NCBI RefSeq assembly: GCF_013155125.1
Contig: NZ_CP053564.1
Location: forward strand, 1,433,501 to 1,497,500
DNA from: Pseudonocardia broussonetiae
GTDB taxonomy: Bacteria > Actinomycetota > Actinomycetes > Mycobacteriales > Pseudonocardiaceae
Direction of reading: 5' to 3'
DNA: 64,000 nt
Shown here: one piece after another, positions 33,325 through 40,591 of the stretch
Layout: every line of letters starts with the position of its first letter
How positions within the stretch are numbered: position 1 is the first letter of the stretch
Made by a program: the position numbers and the translations under genes
Notes under the pieces: model-generated
Database searches by the model: none
The model's input: the letters and a program-made list of their open reading frames with translations, nothing else
What the model was told of the DNA's origin: nothing

Positions 33325-33930
33325 TCAGATCCGGGCGAGCGTCACGAACTCGTTGTAGGGGAAGACCTTCCCGGCCGGGCGCGGGAACGGGAACGAGTAC
33401 TGGCGGTCCACCGTCAGCCCGACGGACGTGCACAGCGCCGCGACCTCGGGGAAGCCGCAGAACCGCACGTGGGTGGCGTCGGTCGTGTAGCCCTTCTCCT
33501 GCGGCGTGATCAGCACGACCTTGCCGCCGGTGCGGACGAACGGCAGGTAGGTGCGCAGGAGGCCGAGCGCGTCGTCCTCGGTCATGTGCTCCACCACGTG
33601 GGCCAGCAGCAGGCTGTCGAACGCACCGGGGCGGGCGTGCGGGCTCGCCGCGAAGCCGTCGGGCGTGTAGGCCTCGTACCCGCGCTGCACCGCCATGGCC
33701 ACCGAGGACGCGTTGTGGTCGACGCCCACCCCGTTGCCGTCGAGGTGGGCGAGGTTACGGCCCAGGCCGCAGCCGATGTCGAGGGTGCGGCCCAGCGCCA
33801 GGAGGCGGATGTTCCAGCGGTAGGGCGCCTGCACGTCGAGGCGCTGCTTCCACCCCGCGCTCTCCATCGTGGCCAGGCGCTCGGTGTAGTCGGGCGCATC
33901 GGTCCCCGGACGGGGTTCGGGTGCGGTCAC
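33325..33930 (-). CDS. class I SAM-dependent methyltransferase
   Basis: A 201-residue methyltransferase. SAM motif I is TLDIGCGLGRNLAHL, followed by an acidic strand (NGVGVDHNAS), the post-motif LLLAHVVEHMTEDDALGLL and VLITPQEKGYTTDATHVRF. HVVEHM is typical of the UbiE/Methyltransf_11 type. The target is unknown; wall glycans and lipid intermediates are candidates from context. It lies 22 bp upstream of the flippase gene and may be the first gene of that operon. It is divergent from rmlC with CACACT six bases before its GTG, a weak leaderless-type -10. Confidence 0.85.
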   Translation of the reverse strand: MTAPEPRPGTDAPDYTERLATMESAGWKQRLDVQAPYRWNIRLLALGRTLDIGCGLGRNLAHLDGNGVGVDHNASSVAMAVQRGYEAYTPDGFAASPHARPGAFDSLLLAHVVEHMTEDDALGLLRTYLPFVRTGGKVVLITPQEKGYTTDATHVRFCGFPEVAALCTSVGLTVDRQYSFPFPRPAGKVFPYNEFVTLARI

Positions 33931-33992
33931 CCGGCCAGTGTGCCGCGAACCACGCGGCGCGGCGGAACCGGTCCCCTGCGAGACTCGCCGTC

Positions 33993-34532
33993 GTGAAGAT
34001 GGTGGAGACGTCGATCCCCGGGCTGCTGCACGTCGAGCTCGCCCTGCACACCGACGAGCGCGGCTGGTTCAAGGAGTCCTACCAGCGCGCGAAGCTGGAG
34101 GCCGCGGGCTTCCCGCCGTTCGAGCCGGTGCAGAGCAACGTGTCCTTCAACGCCGATGTGGGCGTCACCCGCGGCATCCACGCCGAGCCGTGGGACAAGT
34201 ACATCTCGCTCGCCAACGGCCGCGCGTTCGCGGCGATCGTGGACCTGCGACCCGGGGAGTCCTACGGCCGCGTCGAGACGTTCGACATGGACCCGGGCAT
34301 CGCGCTGTTCGTGCCCCGGGGCTGCGGCAACAGCTACCAGACCCTCACCCCGGACGTCATCTACACCTACCTGGTCAACGAGCACTGGTCGCCGGACGCG
34401 CAGTACACCCTGATCCAGGCGTTCGACCCGGCGCTGGGCATCGACTGGCCGATCGGGCCCGAGGACGCGATCCGCTCGGAGAAGGACCGCCACCACCCCC
34501 GGCTCGCCGAGCTGGCCACGGGGGTGCGCTGA
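33993..34532 (+). CDS. rmlC: dTDP-4-dehydrorhamnose 3,5-epimerase
   Basis: A 179-residue RmlC-like cupin that epimerises dTDP-4-keto-6-deoxyglucose at C3 and C5. Visible signatures are HTDERGWFKESYQ, NVSFNADVGVTRGIHAEPWDKY with the catalytic His, ALFVPRGCGNSYQTL and YLVNEHWSPDAQ with the conserved Tyr. It is shorter than M. tuberculosis RmlC because the tail is trimmed. The GTG at 33993 is chosen over the open frame upstream; ATG 33999 is an alternative. rmlD starts one base after its stop, so the two are coupled; in corynebacteria these activities are fused. Confidence 0.85.
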   Translation: MKMVETSIPGLLHVELALHTDERGWFKESYQRAKLEAAGFPPFEPVQSNVSFNADVGVTRGIHAEPWDKYISLANGRAFAAIVDLRPGESYGRVETFDMDPGIALFVPRGCGNSYQTLTPDVIYTYLVNEHWSPDAQYTLIQAFDPALGIDWPIGPEDAIRSEKDRHHPRLAELATGVR

Positions 34533-34533
34533 C

Positions 34534-35370
34534 GTGCGGGTGCTCGTGCTCGGGGCGAACGGCCAGGTCGGCCGCGCCCTCACCGCCGCGCTGCCCGACG
34601 CCATCGGGCTCACGCGCGCGCAGTGCGACGTCGCCGACCCCACCGGCGTCGACTGGGCCGCGTTCGACGTGGTCGTCAACGCCGCCGCGTACACGAAGGT
34701 CGACGCCGCGGAGACCCCGCAGGGCCGCGTCGACGCGTGGCGGACCAACGCGGGCGGGCCGGCCGCGCTCGCCGCACGAGCCCGGGCGCACGGCACCACG
34801 CTCGTGCACCTGTCGAGCGAGTACGTCTTCGACGGCACCCACGACGGCCCGATCCCGGAGACCGCCCCGGTCGCCCCGCTGGGCGCGTACGGCGCCTCGA
34901 AGGCGGCGGGCGACGTCGCCGTCGTCGCGGGGGTGGAGCGGCACTACCTCGTCCGCCCGACGTGGGTGGTCGGCGACGGCGCCAACTTCGTGCGCACGAT
35001 GCTCGGCCTCGCGGGCCGCGGGATCGAGCCGACGGTGGTGTCCGACCAGATCGGGCGCCCGACGTTCGCCGTGGACATCGCCGCCGCGATCGTGCACCTC
35101 GTGACGACCGGTGCGCCGTTCGGCACCTACCACCTCACCGGTGGCGGCGAGCCGGCCTCGTGGGCCGACGTCGCCCGCGCCACCTACGCGCTCGCCGGCC
35201 GTTCCGAGCTGCGGGTCACCGGCACGAGCACGGCCGAGTACTTCGCCGACAAGCCCGGGACGGCCCCGCGCCCGCTCAACAGCGTGCTGGACCTGGGCCG
35301 CATCGAGGCGGCCGGCGTGGTCGCCCCCGACTGGCGGCAGCGGCTGGCGGAGTACGTCAGCGCGCCCTGA
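34534..35370 (+). CDS. rmlD: dTDP-4-dehydrorhamnose reductase
   Basis: A 278-residue SDR that makes dTDP-L-rhamnose, the last step of the rml pathway, for the rhamnose in the arabinogalactan linker. It has the nucleotide motif GANGQVGRAL, NAAAYTKVDAAE, SSEYVFDGTHDGPI, the catalytic YGASKAAGD, RPTWVVGDGANFVRTM and SDQIGRPTFAVDIA. The GTG start follows the rmlC stop by one base. The 3' end overlaps the convergent rmlB gene by 14 bp. Confidence 0.95.
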   Translation: MRVLVLGANGQVGRALTAALPDAIGLTRAQCDVADPTGVDWAAFDVVVNAAAYTKVDAAETPQGRVDAWRTNAGGPAALAARARAHGTTLVHLSSEYVFDGTHDGPIPETAPVAPLGAYGASKAAGDVAVVAGVERHYLVRPTWVVGDGANFVRTMLGLAGRGIEPTVVSDQIGRPTFAVDIAAAIVHLVTTGAPFGTYHLTGGGEPASWADVARATYALAGRSELRVTGTSTAEYFADKPGTAPRPLNSVLDLGRIEAAGVVAPDWRQRLAEYVSAP

Positions 35371-36331
35371 GGGGCTCCCACCAGGCGCGGTTGTCGGCGT
35401 ACCAGGCCACCGTGTCGGCGAGGCCCTGCTCGAACGGCACCTGCGGGGCGTACCCGAGCTCGTCGGCGATCTTCGACCAGTCGACGCTGTAGCGCCGGTC
35501 GTGGCCCTTGCGGTCGGCCACCTGCTCGATCATCGAGTCGTCGGCCCCCACCGCGGCCACCAGGCGGTGCGTCAGCTCGCGGTTGGTCAGCTCGGTGCCG
35601 CCGCCGATGTTGTAGACCTCGCCGTCGCGGCCCTTCTCGGCGACGAGCTGGATGCCGCGGCAGTGGTCGTCGACGTGCAGCCAGTCGCGCACGTTGAGGC
35701 CGTCGCCGTAGAGCGGCACCTTCTTCCCGTCGAGCAGGTTGCTCACGAACAGCGGGATGACCTTCTCGGGGAACTGGTGCGGCCCGTAGTTGTTCGAGCA
35801 GCGCGTGATGCAGACCGGCAGGCCGTGGGTGCGGTGGTAGGAGCGGGCCAGCAGGTCCGACGACGCCTTCGACGCCGAGTACGGCGAGTTGGGCTCCAGC
35901 GGGTGGGTCTCCGGCCACGAGCCCTCGTCGATCGAGCCGTAGACCTCGTCGGTGGAGACGTGCACGAACCGGCCGACCTCCGCGTCCAGCGCGGCCTGCA
36001 GCAGCACCTGCGTGCCGACGACGTTGGTGGAGACGAAGTCGGCCGCGCCGGTGATCGAGCGGTCGACGTGCGACTCCGCCGCGAAGTGCACCACCACGTC
36101 GGTGCCGGCCATCACGTCGGCGACGGCGGCGGCGTCGCGGATGTCGCCGTGGACGAACCGCAGCCGCTCGTCGGCCTCGGGGAGGTTGGTCAGCGTGCCG
36201 GCGTAGGTGAGCAGGTCGAGGACCACCACCTCGGCGCCGGCGAACGCCGGGTAGGCGCCGCCCAGCAGCGACCGCACGTAGTGCGATCCGATGAACCCGG
36301 CACCGCCGGTGACGAGGACCCGCATGCTCAT
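35357..36331 (-). CDS. rmlB: dTDP-glucose 4,6-dehydratase
   Basis: A 324-residue extended SDR that makes dTDP-4-keto-6-deoxyglucose. It shows TGGAGFIGSHYVRSLL, HFAAESHVDRSI, the catalytic STDEVYGS with Asp-Glu, YSASKASSDLLARSYHRT and CSNNYGPHQFPEKVIPL. The ATG overlaps the rmlA stop codon (ATGA at 36328-36331). It is the last gene of the operon PAP2-ubiA-rmlA-rmlB and overlaps the end of rmlD by 14 bp on the other strand. Confidence 0.96.
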   Translation of the reverse strand: MSMRVLVTGGAGFIGSHYVRSLLGGAYPAFAGAEVVVLDLLTYAGTLTNLPEADERLRFVHGDIRDAAAVADVMAGTDVVVHFAAESHVDRSITGAADFVSTNVVGTQVLLQAALDAEVGRFVHVSTDEVYGSIDEGSWPETHPLEPNSPYSASKASSDLLARSYHRTHGLPVCITRCSNNYGPHQFPEKVIPLFVSNLLDGKKVPLYGDGLNVRDWLHVDDHCRGIQLVAEKGRDGEVYNIGGGTELTNRELTHRLVAAVGADDSMIEQVADRKGHDRRYSVDWSKIADELGYAPQVPFEQGLADTVAWYADNRAWWEPLRAR

Positions 36332-37218
36332 GCCTTCCGGTGTGCGTCGGCCACGGCCATGACGTACTCGCCGTAGCCGGACTTGCCCTGCGCCGCGCCC
36401 AGGGCGTAGCAGGCGTCGGCGTCGATCCAGCCGCGCTCGAGCGCGATCTCCTCCAGGCAGGCGATCCGCACGCCCTGCCGGTGCTCGAGCACCTGCACGT
36501 ACTGCCCGGCCTCGAGCAGCGAGTCGTGGGTGCCGGTGTCGAGCCAGGCGAACCCGCGGCCGAGGTCGACCAGCCGGGCGGCGTCCTTGTCGAGGTACGC
36601 GCGGTTGACGTCGGTGATCTCCAGCTCGCCGCGCGCCGAGGGCGTCAGGCCGCGGGCGACGTCGACCACGCGGTCGTCGTAGAGGTAGAGCCCGGTGATC
36701 GCGCGGTTGCTGCGCGGCTTCGCGGGCTTCTCCTCGATGTCGGTCAGCCGCCCGTCCGCGTCGGCGACGCCCACGCCGTAGCGCTCGGGGTCGCGCACCG
36801 GGTACCCGAACAGGACCGCGCCGTCGTCGCCGCGCTCGACGTCGGCGATGCAGGCGCGCAGCGTGTCGGCGAAGCCGGGCCCGTGGAAGATGTTGTCGCC
36901 GAGTACGAGCGCCGTGGCGTCGCCGTCGATGTGGTCGGCGCCGATGAGGAAGGCCTGCGCGATGCCGTTCGGCTCGGGCTGCGCGGCGTAGGACAGCCGC
37001 AGGCCCAGCTCGGCCCCGTCGCCCAGCAGGCGGCGGAACATCGACTGCTCCTCGGGCGTGGTGATCACCAGGATGTCCCGGATCCCGGCCAGCATCAGCA
37101 CCGAGAGCGGGTAGTAGATCATCGGCTTGTCGTAGACGGGCAGCAGCTGCTTCGACACCGCGCGGGTGATCGGGTGCAGCCGGGTGCCGGCGCCGCCGGC
37201 CAGGATGATGCCCTTCAC
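36328..37218 (-). CDS. rmlA: glucose-1-phosphate thymidylyltransferase
   Basis: A 296-residue nucleotidyltransferase that couples glucose-1-phosphate and dTTP to dTDP-glucose, the first rml step. It has the family signature GGAGTRLHPITRAVSKQLLPVYDKPMIYYPLS (split across residues 8-38), LVLGDNIFHG, IEEKPAKPRSNRAITGLYLYD and GRGFAWLDTGTHDSLLEA. The GTG overlaps the ubiA stop codon by four bases (GTGA at 37215-37218), and the stop overlaps rmlB in the same way, so the four genes are one tightly coupled unit. Confidence 0.96.
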   Translation of the reverse strand: MKGIILAGGAGTRLHPITRAVSKQLLPVYDKPMIYYPLSVLMLAGIRDILVITTPEEQSMFRRLLGDGAELGLRLSYAAQPEPNGIAQAFLIGADHIDGDATALVLGDNIFHGPGFADTLRACIADVERGDDGAVLFGYPVRDPERYGVGVADADGRLTDIEEKPAKPRSNRAITGLYLYDDRVVDVARGLTPSARGELEITDVNRAYLDKDAARLVDLGRGFAWLDTGTHDSLLEAGQYVQVLEHRQGVRIACLEEIALERGWIDADACYALGAAQGKSGYGEYVMAVADAHRKA

Positions 37219-38135
37219 GCGTACACCGCCACCGTCAGCGCGGCCAGCCAGGCCAGCGCGAGCACCTGAAGGACCCGGTCGCCCAGGGCGATCTCCTCGG
37301 GCTCACCGCCGTTGCCGTTGTCGACGTCCACCGCGTACCGCAGCACCGCCACCACGAACGGCACGATCGAGATGGCCGACCAGATCGGGTTGTGCTGGGT
37401 CTCGCGGATCTCGAAGGCCCACAGGCTGTAGGTCGTGATGAGGACCGTCGCCGACAGGCCCCACACGAACCGCAGGTAGGACGCCGAGTAGCTCTCCAGC
37501 GACTTGCGGATCTTCGCGCCGGTGCGCTCGGCCAGCATCATCTCGGCGTACCGCTTGCCGGCGACCATGAACAGCGAGCCGAACCCGGCGACGAGCAGGA
37601 ACCACTGCGACAGGCCGATCGAGGTGGCCGCACCGCCGGCGATCGCCCGGAGCAGGAAGCCCGACGCGACGATGCAGATGTCGAGGACGGGCTGGTGCTT
37701 GAGCCAGAAGCAGTACGACAGCTGCACGACGACGTACACGGCGAGCACGACCACGAGCTGCACGCTCGCGACCAGCGAGATCGCGACGGCGGCCAGCAGC
37801 AGGACGACCGCCACCGCGACCGCCAGGCGCGGCGGGACGATCCCGGCGGCGATCGGGCGGTGGCGCTTGGTGGGGTGAGCGCGGTCGGCCTCGACGTCCT
37901 TCGCGTCGTTGACCAGGTAGATCCCGGACGCGGCCAGCGAGAACGCCACGAACGCGACGGCGAGCTGCAGCCCGATGCCGGGCCGGAGCAGGTCGCCCGC
38001 CGCGAACGGGGCGGCGAGCACGAGCACGTTCTTGACCCACTGCCGCGGGCGCATCGTCTTCAGCACCCCGCGCGCCACGGCCGCCGGCGTGCGCTGCGGA
38101 GCCACGTCCGTGGCCGGCGTGTCGGTGCTGGTCAT
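37215..38135 (-). CDS. ubiA: decaprenyl-phosphate phosphoribosyltransferase (UbiA family)
   Basis: A 306-residue membrane prenyltransferase-fold enzyme that transfers phosphoribose from PRPP to decaprenyl phosphate, the committed step toward the arabinose donor. It matches Rv3806c closely: RPRQWVKNVLVLAAP, the first Asp motif LVNDAKDVEADRAHPTKRHRPIAAG, YCFWLKHQPVLDI, SLFMVAGKRYAEM and SLESYSASYLRFVWGLSAT. Nine membrane helices are expected. The ATG has a strong GGAGGAGA ribosome site and overlaps the stop of the PAP2 gene (ATGA). Confidence 0.96.
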   Translation of the reverse strand: MTSTDTPATDVAPQRTPAAVARGVLKTMRPRQWVKNVLVLAAPFAAGDLLRPGIGLQLAVAFVAFSLAASGIYLVNDAKDVEADRAHPTKRHRPIAAGIVPPRLAVAVAVVLLLAAVAISLVASVQLVVVLAVYVVVQLSYCFWLKHQPVLDICIVASGFLLRAIAGGAATSIGLSQWFLLVAGFGSLFMVAGKRYAEMMLAERTGAKIRKSLESYSASYLRFVWGLSATVLITTYSLWAFEIRETQHNPIWSAISIVPFVVAVLRYAVDVDNGNGGEPEEIALGDRVLQVLALAWLAALTVAVYA

Positions 38136-38653
38136 CGGGATCTCCTCCGGGTGGCGCGGCGGGCTCCCGCGGCCACGGCGGCGCCGAGCAGGGAGCCGGC
38201 GACGACGTCGCTGGGGTAGTGGACGCCGAGCACGAGCCGCGACAGCGCCATCGGCGGCACCAGCACCGCGACCAGGGGCCGCCCGACGAGCGCGCCGAAC
38301 AGGACGGCCGCGGCCGTGGTCGACGTGGCGTGCGCGGACGGGAAGCTGAGCTTCGACGGGACGCCCACCCGGACCTCGACGGTCGGGTCGTCGGGCCGGG
38401 GCCTGCGCACCACGCGCTTGACCCCGATCGACGCGCCGTGGGCGAAGGCGACGCCCGCGGTGGCGACGAGCCACTCGCGCCGGCGCGGGGGGTCGAGCAG
38501 GGCGCCCGCGGCGCCGAGCGCGAGCCAGCCGGCGGCGTGCTCGCCGAACAGCGACATCCCCCGGGCCACGCGCACCACGGCCGGCGGGCCGACGGTGCGC
38601 TGCACGGCGCTCAGCGCGCGCACCTCGAGGGCGCGGACATCGGGCTGGGCCAC
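38132..38653 (-). CDS. PAP2-family phosphatase (Rv3807c-like)
   Basis: A 173-residue membrane phosphatase, proposed to remove the 5-phosphate from decaprenyl-phosphoryl 5-phosphoribose before DprE1 acts. The three PAP2 motifs are visible: KRVVRRPRPDD, SFPSAHATST and SRLVLGVHYPSDVVAGSLLG. The GTG at 38653 has GGAGG seven bases upstream, which decides the start. It is the first gene of the coupled operon with ubiA, rmlA and rmlB. In M. tuberculosis the homologues Rv3806c and Rv3807c are likewise adjacent. Confidence 0.93.
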   Translation of the reverse strand: MAQPDVRALEVRALSAVQRTVGPPAVVRVARGMSLFGEHAAGWLALGAAGALLDPPRRREWLVATAGVAFAHGASIGVKRVVRRPRPDDPTVEVRVGVPSKLSFPSAHATSTTAAAVLFGALVGRPLVAVLVPPMALSRLVLGVHYPSDVVAGSLLGAAVAAGARRATRRRSR

Positions 38654-38736
38654 GACGGGGCCTCCAGGGGTGCCGGCGGGGGCGGACCACCGGCCGATCG
38701 GGGTTGCTCGGGCGTCGGCGATCCTACGCGGGCCCC

Positions 38737-39552
38737 TCAGAACCACCGTTCGAGCACCAGCGCCAGGCCGTCCTCGCCGTTGGTCGCGGTGATCTCGTCG
38801 GCCACGTCGTGCAGGACGGGGTGGGCGTTGCCCATCGCCACGCCGTGCCCGGCCCAGCGCAGCATCTCCAGGTCGTTGGGCATGTCGCCGAACGCGATGA
38901 CGTCGGCGACGTCGACGCCGAGCCGCCCGGCCACCTCGGAGAGCCCGGTGGCCTTGGTGACGCCCGGCGGGGAGATCTCGACCAGGCCCCCGGGGTGGGA
39001 GAACGTGAGGTCGCCGATGTGCCCGACGACGGGCGCCAGCGCCGCGACCATCGCCTCGCTGCGCAGCTCCGAGCACCGCACCAGCATCTTCACGGCCGGC
39101 GCGGTGAGCAGGTCGGAGCGCTCGGTGATCGCGTTGTCGGAGTCGGGCCAGGCGTGCCGGTAGGCGGGCTCGGCGACGAACGCGTCCCGGTCCTGGGCGC
39201 TCGTGCCGACCCGCTCCACCGCCAGCCCGCTCGTGGGTAGCACGTCGGCGACGGCCTGCGCGATGTCGGCCAGCGCGGCGGGCTCCAGGGTCTGCGACCA
39301 CAGCACGCGGTCCTCGACGGCGTCGTAGAGCACGCTGCCGTTGGCGCACACCGCGAGCCGCCCGACCCCGACGGCCGCGACGACCGGCGGGATCCAGCGC
39401 GGCGGCCGCCCGGTGACCAGCACGAAGCCGACACCCGCCGCGACCGCCCGCCCGATCACCGCGGCGGCGCGGGGGGTGACCTGGTCGTGGGGGTCCAGCA
39501 GCGTGCCGTCGACGTCGGACGCGACCAGTCGGGGAGCCTGCACCCCTCCCAC
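38737..39552 (-). CDS. HAD-superfamily (Cof-type) phosphatase
   Basis: A 271-residue Cof-type HAD hydrolase of subclass IIB. Motif I is ASDVDGTLLDPHD with the nucleophile Asp, motif II is LVTGRPP, motif III is a Lys in TKATGLSEVAGRLG, and motif IV is IAFGDMPNDLEML. The cap domain lies between about residues 85 and 190. It dephosphorylates small sugar phosphates or cofactors; the substrate is unknown. A homologous gene (Rv3813c) lies near the arabinogalactan cluster in M. tuberculosis. Its GTG is two bases after the stop of the MerR-clamp gene. GTG 39543 is an alternative start. Confidence 0.88.
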   Translation of the reverse strand: MGGVQAPRLVASDVDGTLLDPHDQVTPRAAAVIGRAVAAGVGFVLVTGRPPRWIPPVVAAVGVGRLAVCANGSVLYDAVEDRVLWSQTLEPAALADIAQAVADVLPTSGLAVERVGTSAQDRDAFVAEPAYRHAWPDSDNAITERSDLLTAPAVKMLVRCSELRSEAMVAALAPVVGHIGDLTFSHPGGLVEISPPGVTKATGLSEVAGRLGVDVADVIAFGDMPNDLEMLRWAGHGVAMGNAHPVLHDVADEITATNGEDGLALVLERWF

Positions 39553-39553
39553 C

Positions 39554-40591
39554 CTACGGAGTGGGTGCGGCCTCCGGCTCGTCCAGGCGCACCGGCATGA
39601 GCAGCGAGAACGCGTCGGCGGAGCGCAGGGCCACCGGCGCGAGCGGGCCGTCGAGCTCGAGGCGCAGCGGTCCGGGACCCCCGGCGTCGACGGCCTCCAG
39701 CAGGAACTCCGCGTTCACCCCGACGCCGTCGTGCCCGGCGCCGACCACCAACCGGCCCGCGCCGTCGACGGCGAGCACCGTCACCTGCGCCCCCGCGACG
39801 CGGCGCGTGCCGCCCGCCGCGACCGCGGCCCGCAGCTCGGCCGCCTCCACCGCGACCCCGCGGTCCGAGGGGGCGGGCAGCAGGCGCCGGTGGTCCGGGA
39901 ACGCGCCCTCGACCAGCGGGTGCGCGGTGCCGCCGACCGTCACCGCGGCGTCGTCGACGCGCAGGACGCCGTCGCCCGCGGGCAGGTCGGGCGGCACGAC
40001 GACCGACCGCGCCGGCCCGTCGAGGGCCAGCACGGGCACCGAGGCGACGGCGACGCGGTAGCGGTCGGTGGCGACGACGGTGAGCACCTCGGGCCCGACG
40101 TCGAGCAGCACGCCGTGCAGCACCGGGAACTCCGGGTCGGAGCCGACCGCGAACCGGACGGTGCGCAGCGCGGCGGCCAGTGCGGGGGCGTCGACGGTGA
40201 CGGTGGTGGGGGTGGTCGGGGTGGTCGGGGTCACGGGGGTCTCCTCCGGGGCGAGCAGGTCGCGGACGGTGGAGAGCTCGCGGCGCGCGGCGGCCACACC
40301 CTGTTCGAGCCGGTGCAGGTGCCCGGCCAGCAGGGCGTCGACGGCGTCCGGGTCGTGGCGGTGCGCGAGCACCTCCCGGATGCCGGCGAGCGGCATCCCG
40401 ACCCGGCGCAGCGACGCCACCAGGCGGGCGACGACCAGCTGCTCGGGGGCGTAGCTCCGGTAGCCGCTGCGCGGGTCGACGTGCGCGGGCCCGAGCACCC
40501 CGGCGCCGTCGTAGAAGCGCAGCGCGCTCACCGTCAGGCCCGACGCCCGGGCCATCGCCCCGATCCCCCGCCAGCTCTCCACACCGCTCAC
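39554..40591 (-). CDS. MerR regulator fused to DNA sliding-clamp (DnaN) domains
   Basis: A 345-residue two-part protein. Residues 8-76 are a MerR winged helix (GAMARASGLTVSALRFYDGAGVL ... RSYAPEQL), followed by a helix (about 82-113) that would dimerise, then a TPTTPTTPTT linker at about 121-130. Residues 131-340 resemble domains 2 and 3 of the replication beta clamp: FPVLHGVLLDV with VVATDRYRVAVASVPV, and the very end LRLELDGPLAPV with SLLMPVRL. Domain 1 of the clamp is absent. It is probably a transcription regulator whose ligand or partner is read by the clamp part; this is inferred. Its GTG overlaps the stop of the phosphatase gene (GTGA). Confidence 0.85.
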   Translation of the reverse strand: MSGVESWRGIGAMARASGLTVSALRFYDGAGVLGPAHVDPRSGYRSYAPEQLVVARLVASLRRVGMPLAGIREVLAHRHDPDAVDALLAGHLHRLEQGVAAARRELSTVRDLLAPEETPVTPTTPTTPTTVTVDAPALAAALRTVRFAVGSDPEFPVLHGVLLDVGPEVLTVVATDRYRVAVASVPVLALDGPARSVVVPPDLPAGDGVLRVDDAAVTVGGTAHPLVEGAFPDHRRLLPAPSDRGVAVEAAELRAAVAAGGTRRVAGAQVTVLAVDGAGRLVVGAGHDGVGVNAEFLLEAVDAGGPGPLRLELDGPLAPVALRSADAFSLLMPVRLDEPEAAPTP

